From: JBEEJZ01 sp041168905
GTDB taxonomy: Bacteria; Pseudomonadota; Gammaproteobacteria; Burkholderiales; Burkholderiaceae_C
Assembly: GCA_041168905.1 (NCBI GenBank)
Contig: JBEEJZ010000257.1
Span: 1-64,000 of the forward strand
Length of the DNA stretch: 64,000 nucleotides
Direction of reading: 5' to 3'
The position numbers and the translations under genes are program-made. The notes under the pieces were generated by a model that was not told the origin of the DNA, searched no databases, and saw only the letters and a program-made list of their open reading frames with translations. Positions 1 to 9,104 of this stretch are shown piece by piece. The first letter of the stretch is position 1. Each line of letters opens with the position of its first letter.

Positions 1-345
1 GCGCGCTGGTGGGGTCCGAACGGCTTCACGAACACCTTTCGAACTTTTGAGTTCGAACCTGGCGGTCAATGGATTTTCACCATGCATGGCCCAGACGGTA
101 CGAGCTACCTGAACGAGTCTGGTTTCGCTGAGATTGTTCCAAATGCCCTGGTGCGCATACGGCACACTTCCATGCCACAGTTCGTGCTGTCGATTGCCCT
201 GCAGTCACGAGGCCACAGTACCTTGGTAAGTTGGGAGCAGGTCTTTGCCGATGCGCAGGTTGCTCAAAACATACGCCACATCGTCGAGCCATCCAACGAA
301 CAAAACCTGGATCGACTTACTGCAGAAGTTCGCATTCCAGCGTAG
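1..345 (+). CDS. SRPBCC/AHSA1-family protein, 5' truncated by window edge
   Basis: The reading frame is open from base 1 and ends at the TAG at 343-345, so only the last 114 residues are seen. The visible part begins ARWWGPNGFT and continues with FEFEPGG, the typical central strand pattern of Aha1/START-like SRPBCC proteins that bind hydrophobic ligands in a helix-grip fold. The true start lies left of the window; the ATG at 82 is internal to this pattern. No substrate can be assigned. Family call is by motif recognition. Confidence 0.75.
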   Translation, partial: ARWWGPNGFTNTFRTFEFEPGGQWIFTMHGPDGTSYLNESGFAEIVPNALVRIRHTSMPQFVLSIALQSRGHSTLVSWEQVFADAQVAQNIRHIVEPSNEQNLDRLTAEVRIPA

Positions 346-380
346 TCGAAAACCGAAGGGCAAGAACAATTGCCGAAGGT

Positions 381-1616
381 TCAAACAGAATTCTGAATAT
401 CGATAAATTGAGGGAGGTTGGCCAGAAACAGTTGCACCAGTGTCGGGTCAAAGTGCTTTCCACTCTCGCTGGAAATAAAGTCTATGACCTGATCCAACGG
501 CCAAGGCTCCTTGTAGCAGCGCCTGGAGCTCAGCGCATCAAACACGTCCGCCAGGGTCACGATCCGACCGACCAGCGGAATGTTCTCACCCGCAAGGCCG
601 TAAGGGTAGCCACTGCCGTTCCACCTTTCGTGATGGGACAGCGCCACCGTGGCTCCCATCTGCAGCAAGGGCGATTGCGCGTCACGCAAGATGTTGTAGC
701 CGTTGATGGCATGCTGGCGCATCTGCACCATCTCGTCAGGGGTCAGTGAGCCCGGTTTTTTGAGAATGGCGTCTGGCGTGGCGATCTTGCCCACGTCGTG
801 CAGCATGGATGCCAGGCGCAGGTCCTCTGCATAGGCGGGGCCTAGCCCCAGCAATTCGGAAAGGAGTGCGCTGTAGCGGCCCATGCGTTCGATGTGGGCA
901 CCGGTGTCCTTGTCGGTAAATTCCGACGCGATCACAAATTTTTTGACCGCCTCGACCCGGGATTCACGCAGCTGGTGGTTCATACGCGCATTGCGTAGCA
1001 ACACGCCTACCTGATTGGCCAGGGCCGTCAGGTACAAGACATCGTCATCTGGAAAGGCCTCCATCACCCCGGTCTCTCGGCTGCGGTGATTGATGAACTG
1101 CATGACCCCCAGCACATAACCTCGTGTGTCACACATGGGGAGCGTGAGCATGGAGCAGGAGTGGTACTGGTGCCGCTGGTCCAGGGCAGGGTTGAACTGG
1201 TACGGCACAGACGCATCCAGACGGTACACATCCGGAATGTTGAGCAGACGACCCGACAGCGCCACAAAACCGGAGATCGAGCTGGGTTGAATGGGAATCA
1301 AAAAGTCGCGCACGCTTTCCACCAGCCGCTGCCGGTCGCCTGCACGCTGGTCCAGCACCTGGTTAGTCGAAGCCAGAAACCGCAGCTGGTCCCCCTCCAC
1401 CCCGTAGATGGAGCACCCTTCGCAATGCGCCATCTCGACGCCGGTCTTGGCGATCAAGGCCAGCAGCTCATCAAAGCCACGCACTTCACTCAGCGCCAGC
1501 GACGCATCGACCAACAGCTTGAGTCGCTGGGCATCCAGGGACCCCTTCAGGCCCGAGGATGCCACCCCAGGGCTGAGCGCCGAGTTGGGCTTCAGCTCGA
1601 ATGACTTCACGTCCAT
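381..1616 (-). CDS. GAF-domain HD-GYP phosphodiesterase
   Basis: 411 residues from ATG at 1616. An N-terminal GAF sensor domain (about residues 35-190) is followed by an HD-GYP domain (about 215-400) with the metal motif HDVGKI and the GYP signature in HHERWNGSGYP. HD-GYP proteins hydrolyse cyclic di-GMP in the cytoplasm, so this is probably a ligand-regulated c-di-GMP phosphodiesterase. The frame stays open far upstream to 2582, but that extension runs antisense through tkt and has no domain; MDVKSFELK is the sensible start, with a purine-rich stretch just upstream. It is divergent from tkt. Confidence 0.85.
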   Translation of the reverse strand: MDVKSFELKPNSALSPGVASSGLKGSLDAQRLKLLVDASLALSEVRGFDELLALIAKTGVEMAHCEGCSIYGVEGDQLRFLASTNQVLDQRAGDRQRLVESVRDFLIPIQPSSISGFVALSGRLLNIPDVYRLDASVPYQFNPALDQRHQYHSCSMLTLPMCDTRGYVLGVMQFINHRSRETGVMEAFPDDDVLYLTALANQVGVLLRNARMNHQLRESRVEAVKKFVIASEFTDKDTGAHIERMGRYSALLSELLGLGPAYAEDLRLASMLHDVGKIATPDAILKKPGSLTPDEMVQMRQHAINGYNILRDAQSPLLQMGATVALSHHERWNGSGYPYGLAGENIPLVGRIVTLADVFDALSSRRCYKEPWPLDQVIDFISSESGKHFDPTLVQLFLANLPQFIDIQNSV

Positions 1617-1799
1617 GACCTTTACGCCCCTATTTTTCAAGTTCGCTCTGTTGCATTCGCACAATGTACACGTTGGCAGTGAACAAGGGGAACGCATCGG
1701 ATACCCCATGGGTTGCGTTGCCCGGCTGTAAGGGAAGCGACGATAAAATCGAAGGCTGACCCGCACCCTGCTTTTCATTTTTCCGGAGCTGCCCCTCAG

Positions 1800-3848
1800 A
1801 TGACAACGCCTCAAACCATGGCTAACGCCATCCGCGCATTGGCCATGGACGCCGTGCAACAAGCCAATTCGGGTCACCCCGGCGCACCCATGGGCATGGC
1901 CGACATGGCGGTGGCCCTGTGGGCCCGCCACCTCAAGCACAGCCCCGCCAACCCCAACTGGTTTGACCGCGACCGCTTCGTGCTGTCCAACGGTCACGGC
2001 TCCATGCTGATTTACGCCTTGCTGCACCTCACCGGCTACAAGCTGCCGATGAGCGAGCTGAAGAACTTCCGCCAGCTCCACAGCAAGACCGCCGGCCACC
2101 CCGAAGTGGGTGTGACCCCCGGTGTGGAAACCACCACCGGCCCGCTGGGCCAGGGCGTGACCAATGCGGTGGGCATGGCGTTGGCAGAAAAACTGCTGGC
2201 CGCCGAGTTCAACCGCGAAGGCCATACCGTGGTGGACCACCACACTTACGTCTTCATGGGCGATGGTTGCCTGATGGAAGGCATCAGCCACGAAGCTGCT
2301 GCGCTGGCAGGCGCCTGGAAGCTCAACAAGCTGATCGCCCTGTACGACGACAACGGCATTTCGATCGATGGCCAGGTCGCCCCTTGGTTCATCGACAACA
2401 CCGCCCAGCGTTTTGCCGCTTACGGCTGGAACGTCATCGGCCCGGTCGATGGTCACGACGAAGCCGCTGTGTCGCAAGCCATTGCCACTGCCAAGACCAG
2501 TGCCGACAAGCCCACTTTGGTGATCTGCAAAACCCACATCGGCAAGGGCAGCCCCAACCGCGCCAACACCTCCAAGGCCCACGGCGAACCTCTGGGTGCC
2601 GAGGAAATCAAGCTCACCCGCGAGTCACTCGGCTGGAACCACGCACCTTTTGTCATTCCTGACGACGTGTATGCCGCGTGGGATGCCAAAGCCTCGGGCA
2701 AGACGGCCGAGCAAGCCTGGACCGAGAAGTTCAAGGCCTACAAGGCCGCTCACCCCGACCTGGCCAAGGAGCTGGTGCGCCGCATGAAGGGCGATTTGCC
2801 CAAGAAATTTGTCCAAACCGCCGTGGACGCCGTGATTGCAGCCCACACCAAGGCGGAAACCGTGGCTTCACGCAAGGCCTCGCAGCTGGCGCTGGAAGCC
2901 TTCACCGCCGCCCTGCCAGAAATGCTGGGGGGTTCGGCCGACCTGACCGGCTCCAACCTGACCAACACCAAAGCCACCCCCAACCTGCGTTTTGACGACG
3001 CCGGCCAGGGCAACGGTGGCCGCCACATCAACTACGGTGTGCGTGAATTCGGCATGGCCGCCATCATGAATGGCGTGGCGCTACACGGTGGCTACATCCC
3101 CTACGGTGGCACTTTCCTGACCTTCAGCGACTACAGCCGCAACGCCATCCGCATGGCGGCACTGATGAAGCAGCGCGTGATTCATGTCTTCACGCACGAC
3201 AGCATCGGCCTGGGTGAAGACGGTCCTACCCACCAGTCGATCGAGCATGCGGCCAGCCTGCGCCTGATCCCCAACCTGGACGTCTGGCGCCCGGCAGACA
3301 CCGCGGAAACTGCCGTGGCCTGGACTGTGGCGCTGCAAAACAGCACCCGCCCCACCGCCTTGCTGCTCTCGCGCCAGAACATCAGCTACGCGCCCAAGTG
3401 CGATTCGGCCGCTGCCCCCGACGCGTCTGGCCTGGACGCCATCAGCAAGGGCGCTTATGTGCTGTCCGAGCCGGTAGATGCCGGCTTCAAGCCCAGCAAG
3501 AAGACGCAGGCCGTCATCATTGCCACTGGCTCCGAGGTGCAACTGGCCATGGCGGCGCAAAAGCTGCTGGCCGAGCGCAAGATCGCGGTGCGCGTGGTGT
3601 CCATGCCCAGCAACACGGCCTTTGATCGCCAGAGCCTTGACTACAAAAACACGGTGCTGCCGGCCGGGGTGCCCCGCATCGCCGTGGAAATGGGTGTGAG
3701 TGAAGGCTGGTGGAAGTACGGGTGCGCGGCAGTGGTAGGCATCGACACCTACGGCGAGTCGGCCCCTGCCCCCGTGCTGTTCAAGCACTTTGGCTTCACA
3801 GCAGAGAATGTGGCCGACACGGTGCAAGCTGCGCTGGCCAAAAAGTAA
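1800..3848 (+). CDS. tkt: Transketolase
   Basis: 682 residues. Transketolase is TPP-dependent and moves two-carbon units between sugar phosphates in the pentose phosphate and Calvin cycles. The N-terminal TPP-binding region shows the GHPGAPMG motif and GDGCLMEG; the pyrimidine domain carries EFGMAA, and the C-terminal domain is complete. Start is the ATG at 1800 with a GGAG about 11 bases before it; an alternative ATG lies at 1818. The frame extends to 1713 without a better start. gap follows after 27 bases, so the two are probably co-transcribed. Full family length. Confidence 0.97.
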   Translation: MTTPQTMANAIRALAMDAVQQANSGHPGAPMGMADMAVALWARHLKHSPANPNWFDRDRFVLSNGHGSMLIYALLHLTGYKLPMSELKNFRQLHSKTAGHPEVGVTPGVETTTGPLGQGVTNAVGMALAEKLLAAEFNREGHTVVDHHTYVFMGDGCLMEGISHEAAALAGAWKLNKLIALYDDNGISIDGQVAPWFIDNTAQRFAAYGWNVIGPVDGHDEAAVSQAIATAKTSADKPTLVICKTHIGKGSPNRANTSKAHGEPLGAEEIKLTRESLGWNHAPFVIPDDVYAAWDAKASGKTAEQAWTEKFKAYKAAHPDLAKELVRRMKGDLPKKFVQTAVDAVIAAHTKAETVASRKASQLALEAFTAALPEMLGGSADLTGSNLTNTKATPNLRFDDAGQGNGGRHINYGVREFGMAAIMNGVALHGGYIPYGGTFLTFSDYSRNAIRMAALMKQRVIHVFTHDSIGLGEDGPTHQSIEHAASLRLIPNLDVWRPADTAETAVAWTVALQNSTRPTALLLSRQNISYAPKCDSAAAPDASGLDAISKGAYVLSEPVDAGFKPSKKTQAVIIATGSEVQLAMAAQKLLAERKIAVRVVSMPSNTAFDRQSLDYKNTVLPAGVPRIAVEMGVSEGWWKYGCAAVVGIDTYGESAPAPVLFKHFGFTAENVADTVQAALAKK

Positions 3849-3875
3849 GCAAGTTTTATTTTTCAGGAGTTAACC

Positions 3876-4874
3876 ATGACCATCAAAATCGGTATCAACG
3901 GCTTTGGCCGTATCGGTCGCAACGTGCTGCGGTCCGCCATTCAAAACTTCCCCGATGTCGAAATCGTTGGCATCAACGACCTGCTCGAACCCAACTACCT
4001 GGCTTACATGCTGCAGTACGACAGCGTGCACGGCCGTTTCAAGGGCGATGTGGCGATTGACGGCAACACCCTCATCGTCAACGGCAAGAAAATCCGCCTG
4101 ACGCAAGAGCGTGACCCCGCTGCCCTGAAGTGGAACGAAGTCGGCGCCGACATCGTGATCGAATCCACCGGTCTATTCCTGGACAAGGCTTCGGCTGAAA
4201 AGCACCTGGCTGCTGGCGCCAAGAAGGTGATCATGTCCGCTCCCAGCAAGGACGACACCCCCATGTTTGTGTACGGCGTGAACCACGACACCTACAAGGG
4301 CGAGGCCATCATTTCCAACGCCTCTTGCACCACCAACTGCCTGGCCCCGCTGGCCAAGGTGATTCACGACAAATTCGGCATCAAGCGCGGCCTGATGACC
4401 ACGGTGCATGCTGCCACCGCCACGCAAAAAACCGTGGACGGCCCATCCAACAAAGACTGGCGCGGCGGCCGCGGCATTCTGGAAAACATCATCCCCAGCT
4501 CCACCGGCGCTGCCAAGGCTGTGGGCGTGGTGATTCCTGCGCTGAACAAGAAGCTGACCGGCATGTCTTTCCGCGTGCCCACCAGCGACGTGTCGGTGGT
4601 CGACCTGACAGTTGAACTCAACACCGAAGCCACCCTGAAAGACATCTGCGCTGAAATCAAGGCGCAAAGCGAAGGCGCCTTGAAGGGCATCCTGGGCTAC
4701 ACCGAAGACAAGGTAGTGGCCACCGACTTCCGTGGCGACACCCGCACCTCCATCTTCGACGCCGAGGCCAGCATTGCCCTGGACGGCACCTTCGTCAAGC
4801 TGGTGAGCTGGTACGACAACGAGTGGGGTTACTCCAACAAGTGCCTGGAAATGGCACGCGTCGTGGCCAAGTAA
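3876..4874 (+). CDS. gap: Glyceraldehyde-3-phosphate dehydrogenase (type I)
   Basis: 332 residues, the usual length. It oxidises and phosphorylates glyceraldehyde 3-phosphate in glycolysis and runs in reverse in gluconeogenesis. Seen directly: N-terminal NAD-binding glycine motif INGFGRIGRNV, catalytic cysteine in SNASCTTNCLAP, and C-terminal WYDNEWGYSNK. A strong ribosome site (CAGGAG) precedes the ATG. It lies directly behind tkt and is followed by a clear intrinsic terminator, so tkt-gap appears to be one transcription unit. Confidence 0.97.
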   Translation: MTIKIGINGFGRIGRNVLRSAIQNFPDVEIVGINDLLEPNYLAYMLQYDSVHGRFKGDVAIDGNTLIVNGKKIRLTQERDPAALKWNEVGADIVIESTGLFLDKASAEKHLAAGAKKVIMSAPSKDDTPMFVYGVNHDTYKGEAIISNASCTTNCLAPLAKVIHDKFGIKRGLMTTVHAATATQKTVDGPSNKDWRGGRGILENIIPSSTGAAKAVGVVIPALNKKLTGMSFRVPTSDVSVVDLTVELNTEATLKDICAEIKAQSEGALKGILGYTEDKVVATDFRGDTRTSIFDAEASIALDGTFVKLVSWYDNEWGYSNKCLEMARVVAK

Positions 4875-4895
4875 GCTAGCCTTGCCACCACTGAG

Positions 4896-4921
4896 AAACG
4901 CGCCCGAGGGCGCGTTTTTTG
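4896..4921 (+). terminator. Intrinsic terminator after gap
   Basis: An inverted repeat AACGCGCCC / GGGCGCGTT at 4897-4905 and 4908-4916 forms a GC-rich stem with a very small loop, followed by a run of T. It sits 22 bases after the gap stop codon and would end the tkt-gap transcript. The A residues before the stem give a shorter U-tract on the minus strand, so it could also serve the convergent dmpG operon. Confidence 0.9.
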
Positions 4922-4947
4922 TGGGTGATCGTTTCGTCCTTGTGCTT

Positions 4948-5997
4948 TTAGCGCTGCGCGTTGATCTGCAAGCCGCGTTCCTTAGCCATGGTCATGGCGG
5001 TGTCTTCGATCATGTCTTCCTGGCCTCCAATCATTTTCTTGCGGCCTAGCTCCACCAGGATGTCGCGTGCCGACACACCGAAGCGGGCAGCTGCACGTTT
5101 GGCGTGCAGCAAGAAAGTGGAGTAAACACCCGCAAAGCCCAAGGTCAGGGAGTCGCGGTCCACACGCACGATGTGGTCCATCATCGGCACGATCACGTCT
5201 TCGGCCACGTCCATCAGTTTGAACAGGTCCACGCCAGTCTCGATGCCCAGGCGCTCGCAGACGGCGAGGAAAGCTTCAAGAGGCGTGTTGCCCGCGCCCG
5301 CGCCCAGGCCGGCCACGGAGCCATCAATGCGGCTGGCGCCGGCCTCGATGGCGGCGATGGAGTTCCAGATGCCCAGGCCCAGGTTGTGGTGGCCGTGGAA
5401 GCCGATTTCGGTCTCGGGCTTGAGCACCGCTTTGAGCGCACTGACACGGGCGGTCACGTCGTCGGGCAGCATGTAGCCCGCCGAATCGGTGATGTAGATA
5501 GTCTGTGCGCCGTAGCTTTCCATCAGCTTGCCCTGCTGGGCCAGACCTTCGGGGTCATTGAGGTGGGCCATCATTAGAAAGCCGGTGGTGTCCATGCCCA
5601 GCTTGCGAGCAAAAGCGATGTGTTGCGGCGAGGTGTCGGCCTCGGTGCAGTGAGTGGCCACGTGCACGCTACGCGCACCGCAATCAAAAGCGCTTTGCAG
5701 CTCGCGCATGGTGCCCAGACCGGGAATGAGCAGCACCGAGACCTTGGCCTGCTTCATTTGTGGGCAAACCGCGCGCAGGTATTCCTCGTTGCTGGCCAGC
5801 GCAAAGCCGTGCTGCAGCGAGTTGCCGCCCATGCCTGCGCCGTGCGTGACCTGGATCAGGGGCACACCGGCGTCATCGAGCGCGGTGGCCACCTTGACCA
5901 TTTGTTCAACGGAAATCTGTTCGCGTTTGGCATGCATGCCGTCGCGCAGGCACATGTCGTGCAGCAGGACCTTGCGGCCTTTGAGTGAGCGGGTCAT
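4948..5997 (-). CDS. dmpG: 4-hydroxy-2-oxovalerate aldolase
   Basis: 349 residues, usual length for the DmpG/MhpE/BphI family. It cleaves 4-hydroxy-2-oxovalerate to pyruvate and acetaldehyde, the last step of catechol meta-cleavage. HMGL-like TIM barrel: metal and substrate residues in LLHDMCLRDGMHA near the N-terminus, GFHGHHNLGLG with the metal histidines, and the C-terminal helical domain that docks onto the acetaldehyde dehydrogenase. It is last in a four-gene minus-strand operon, 13 bases after dmpF, consistent with the known aldolase-dehydrogenase channelling complex. Confidence 0.95.
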   Translation of the reverse strand: MTRSLKGRKVLLHDMCLRDGMHAKREQISVEQMVKVATALDDAGVPLIQVTHGAGMGGNSLQHGFALASNEEYLRAVCPQMKQAKVSVLLIPGLGTMRELQSAFDCGARSVHVATHCTEADTSPQHIAFARKLGMDTTGFLMMAHLNDPEGLAQQGKLMESYGAQTIYITDSAGYMLPDDVTARVSALKAVLKPETEIGFHGHHNLGLGIWNSIAAIEAGASRIDGSVAGLGAGAGNTPLEAFLAVCERLGIETGVDLFKLMDVAEDVIVPMMDHIVRVDRDSLTLGFAGVYSTFLLHAKRAAARFGVSARDILVELGRKKMIGGQEDMIEDTAMTMAKERGLQINAQR

Positions 5998-6010
5998 GGT
6001 GATGTCTTCC

Positions 6011-6943
6011 TCAGATGGCCGCAGCGGCCGTGGACTTCAGGGTCGGTTTCAGGGTGATCTTGCCCTCCAGAATCTCTTGGGCAAACATCTCGGCGGTACG
6101 GCAGGCGGCGGCGGTCATGATGTCCAGGTTGCCCGCATAGGTGGGCAGGTAGTCGCCCAGGCCAGCCACTTGCATGAACACGGCCACGCGCTTGCCATCA
6201 AACAGCGGACCGTTGACCAGCTTGTAGCCCGGCACGTACTTCTGCACTTCGGTGATCATGGCCATGATGGATTCGGTGATGCGGGCCTGATCAGGCTCGT
6301 CGTCGCACAGGCACTGGATGGTGTTGCGCATGATCATCGGCGGCTCTGCCGGGTTGATGATGGCCAGGGCCTTGCCCTTGCGTGCGCCACCCACTTTTTC
6401 GATGGCGTTGGAGGTGGTGTAAGTGAACTCGTCGAGGTTGGCGCGGGTGCCCGGGCCGATCGACTTGGAGGCCAGGCTGGCCACAATCTCGGCGTAGCCC
6501 ACCGGCTGGATGCGGCTGACCGCATGCACGATGGGGATGGTGGCCTGACCTGCGCAAGAAATCATGTTGACGTTCATGACCTCTTTTTCCGCGAGGGCCA
6601 GCAGATTCACCGGCGGTACGCACAGGGGGCCGATGGCTGCGGGCGTCAGGTCAATCATCAGAACGCCCAGTTCATTGAGCTTGCGGCTGTTTTCGGCATG
6701 CACATAGGCGCTGGTGGCGTCAAAGGCAATCTGGATGCCGTCTGCCGCCACATGCGGCAACAGGCCATCCACACCATCGGCCGTGGTTTTCAGGCCCATG
6801 GCGCGGGCACGCTGCAGGCCTTCAGAGTTGGCGTCGATGCCAACCATCCAGACCGGCTCCAGCACCGGGCTGCGCTGGATCTTGTAGATCAGGTCCGTAC
6901 CGATGTTGCCGGAGCCGATCAGGGCACATTTGATTTTTTTCAT
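6011..6943 (-). CDS. dmpF: Acetaldehyde dehydrogenase (acylating)
   Basis: 310 residues from ATG at 6943 (MKKIKCALIGSGNIGTDL). It converts acetaldehyde and CoA to acetyl-CoA with NAD+. The Rossmann motif GSGNIG and the catalytic cysteine in MISCAGQAT are visible. In this family it forms a heterotetramer with the aldolase encoded next, which channels the toxic aldehyde. GAGGA before a run of seven C gives the ribosome site. The frame is open upstream to 7348, but that part overlaps dmpC and is not coding. Distances of 13 bases on both sides mark one operon. Confidence 0.95.
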   Translation of the reverse strand: MKKIKCALIGSGNIGTDLIYKIQRSPVLEPVWMVGIDANSEGLQRARAMGLKTTADGVDGLLPHVAADGIQIAFDATSAYVHAENSRKLNELGVLMIDLTPAAIGPLCVPPVNLLALAEKEVMNVNMISCAGQATIPIVHAVSRIQPVGYAEIVASLASKSIGPGTRANLDEFTYTTSNAIEKVGGARKGKALAIINPAEPPMIMRNTIQCLCDDEPDQARITESIMAMITEVQKYVPGYKLVNGPLFDGKRVAVFMQVAGLGDYLPTYAGNLDIMTAAACRTAEMFAQEILEGKITLKPTLKSTAAAAI

Positions 6944-6956
6944 GGTGGGGGGGTCC

Positions 6957-8417
6957 TCAAAGTTTGATGCAGACGTTGCGCGTCTCGGTGTAGAACTCCA
7001 GCGAGTGCACACCACCTTCGCGGCCGATGCCGCTTTGCTTGCTACCGCCAAAGGGTGTACGCAAATCGCGCAGAAACCAGCTGTTGACCCAGGTGATGCC
7101 CACATCGATGCTTGCGGCCATGCGGTGAGCACACTTGAGGTTCTCGGTCCAGATCGTGGTCGACAAGCCGTAACGGTTGGCATTGGCCAGCGCCACCACT
7201 TCTTCCTCGCTATCGAAAGCACGAATATGGCAACAGGGGCCGAAAATTTCTTCACGCACCACAGATGCCGTCTCAGGCAGGCCCGTCCAGATGGTCGGCT
7301 GTACCCAGGCGCCGGAAGCCAGGGCCGCTGGCATGTCAGGCACGCCACCGCCGGTGATGAGCGTAGCCCCCTCGGCCATGGCCTTGGCGTAGTAGGACAA
7401 CACCTTGCGCTTGTGCTCCTGGCTGATCAGTGGGCCATAGTTCGAGCCAGCGTCGGAGGGGCGGCCGTACTTCACCGCCTCACAACGTGCCTTGAGGGCA
7501 GCGACAAAGCGGTCGAAGATCGGGCGCTGCACATACACACGCTCGGTCCCCAGGCAGACCTGGCCGGTGTTCATGAAGGCCGAGCGGAAGATGCCTTCCA
7601 CCGCTGCGTCAAAGTCGCAATCGGCAAAAACGATGCCGGCATTCTTTCCGCCCAACTCGAAACTCACATCCCGGATACCGTCTGCTGCGGCCTTCATGAT
7701 GGCCGTGCCCGTGCGCGTCTCGCCGGTGAAGGTGATCGCATTCACGTCGTCATGACGGGTGAGCTGTTCGCCAGCGGCGTCGGGGCCGAAGCCATGCACC
7801 ACGTTGTACACACCGGGCGGCACGCCCACGGCGTTCATCACCTCGCCCAGCAGCGTGGCCGTGGCGGGTGTTTCTTCGCTGGGCTTGACCACCACGGTGT
7901 TGCCGCAGGCCAGGGCGGGGCCGACCTTCCAGGTCATCAACAGGAAGGGCGCATTCCAGGGGCTGATGACACCCATCACACCTTTGGGTTTGCGAATGGC
8001 GTAATTGAGTGCGCCGGCGCCGTCAGGCGTGTCCATCACAAAACTCTCGGCCGGCACGTTTTTAATGATGTCGGCAAACACCTTGAAGTTGGCCGCGCCG
8101 CGCGGCACAAAGGCGTGTGCAATGACGTGATGCGGTTGGCCGGTATCGGCTTCTTCAGCGGCAACAAAGTCGTCAAACCGTGCGGTAATGCCGTCGGCGA
8201 CTGCGTGCAGCATGGCCAGGCGCTTGTCCGTGGGCAGGCGACCCCAGTCGCCGTGCAGGGCGGCTTTGGCGGCGGCCACGGCAGCGTCGATCTCGTGCTG
8301 ACCGCCTTCGGCCACCAGACCCATGAGGCTGTTGTCCAGCGGGGATCGCTTCTCGAAGGTTTTGCCCGAGGCCGAGGACACGAACCGTCCGTTGATGAAA
8401 TGCGGGGTTGGATTCAT
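6957..8417 (-). CDS. dmpC: 2-hydroxymuconic semialdehyde dehydrogenase
   Basis: 486 residues, an NAD-dependent aldehyde dehydrogenase. Motifs: oxyanion asparagine in ISPWNAPF, glutamate in FELGGKN, catalytic cysteine in NTGQVCLGTERVYV, and EEIFGP. The HMSD-type features, including the WVNSWFLRDLRTPFGG region near the C-terminus, match the DmpC/XylG/AmnC branch that oxidises 2-hydroxy- or 2-aminomuconic semialdehyde from ring cleavage. It follows the tautomerase by 27 bases and precedes dmpF by 13. Whether the natural substrate is the hydroxy or amino form cannot be decided here. Confidence 0.9.
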   Translation of the reverse strand: MNPTPHFINGRFVSSASGKTFEKRSPLDNSLMGLVAEGGQHEIDAAVAAAKAALHGDWGRLPTDKRLAMLHAVADGITARFDDFVAAEEADTGQPHHVIAHAFVPRGAANFKVFADIIKNVPAESFVMDTPDGAGALNYAIRKPKGVMGVISPWNAPFLLMTWKVGPALACGNTVVVKPSEETPATATLLGEVMNAVGVPPGVYNVVHGFGPDAAGEQLTRHDDVNAITFTGETRTGTAIMKAAADGIRDVSFELGGKNAGIVFADCDFDAAVEGIFRSAFMNTGQVCLGTERVYVQRPIFDRFVAALKARCEAVKYGRPSDAGSNYGPLISQEHKRKVLSYYAKAMAEGATLITGGGVPDMPAALASGAWVQPTIWTGLPETASVVREEIFGPCCHIRAFDSEEEVVALANANRYGLSTTIWTENLKCAHRMAASIDVGITWVNSWFLRDLRTPFGGSKQSGIGREGGVHSLEFYTETRNVCIKL

Positions 8418-8444
8418 GGAAAGCAGAAAGCGTTAGTCAAAGAC

Positions 8445-8894
8445 TCAAGGGGTCTTGGCCGCCTGGGCCGCAGCACGTTGTGCGAGTTCAGCCGCGCGCA
8501 CCCGGCTGGCCGGAGCGCCGCCGATTGCCCAGCGGTCGGGATGAATGTGGTCGATCTGCACCCGAACGCGCTGCGGGTCACCACCCAGCACCCGCGCCAC
8601 CACCTCGCTGAGGTCCGCCATCACACGGTGCAGCGTCTCGACCGGGCGGCCCTCCATCAGCGCCATGCGTATCAGCGGAATTTCGGCCTGCGCGCGAGGT
8701 ACGCGCTGCAGCACCTCGTCCGCCGGCTCACCCGCGATGGCATACAGCTCCGGATCGACCTCGGTGATCCAGACCTGCAGCCGGTCGGTCGGCGCTTCGA
8801 TGGCCCGGGAAAATGCGGCCGAGGCCTCGCGCAGCAGCTGTTTGAGCACTGGGCGGGGATGTCCGGCTAGGACGTGAATGTTGGCGACAGGCAT
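8445..8894 (-). CDS. Fused two-domain 4-oxalocrotonate tautomerase-like protein
   Basis: 149 residues, about twice the length of 4-oxalocrotonate tautomerase (4-OT). Two 4-OT repeats are seen: residues 2-60 and about 72-130. The first keeps the N-terminal proline after Met (MPVANIHVLAG) but has His and Gln where 4-OT has Arg11 and Arg39. The second keeps both arginines (MEGRP and RVRV) and the GIGG-like loop, but its proline is internal. The family isomerises 2-hydroxymuconate to 2-oxo-3-hexenedioate, the product of the dehydrogenase encoded next. First gene of the operon, GGAG 8 bases upstream, divergent from a LysR gene. Confidence 0.85.
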   Translation of the reverse strand: MPVANIHVLAGHPRPVLKQLLREASAAFSRAIEAPTDRLQVWITEVDPELYAIAGEPADEVLQRVPRAQAEIPLIRMALMEGRPVETLHRVMADLSEVVARVLGGDPQRVRVQIDHIHPDRWAIGGAPASRVRAAELAQRAAAQAAKTP

Positions 8895-8998
8895 GGACAG
8901 TGCTCCGGCGGAGGTGAGACAGGAGAGAGCGTGGATGAAGATGCGACTTTAGAGGGCGACCCGCCCTCCCGTCCAATACCATCGAACACTGGCTGCCA

Positions 8999-9019
8999 TA
9001 CCTATCAAGAATATCGGTA
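8999..9019. promoter_or_regulatory. Candidate LysR-type operator between tautomerase and lysR genes
   Basis: Within the 210-base divergent gap an interrupted dyad TACC-N13-GGTA occurs. A second, more widely spaced pair (ATACC near 8976 and GGTAT near 9040) flanks it. LysR proteins bind interrupted dyads of T-N11-A type in such divergent regions. The match is short, so this is a weak prediction based mainly on position. Confidence 0.35.
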
Positions 9020-9104
9020 ACAGCTGACGTCTATCATTCGGTATGGAGCCGGGGCTGAAACTTCCTTCGAGCCCACGGCCCCGAGAACCAAGACAAGGAC
9101 TGCC

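Noticed and set aside
1617..2582. Long open extension of the HD-GYP frame (to 733 residues)
   Set aside because: It is antisense to tkt, contains no domain and reflects the codon bias of a GC-rich gene.
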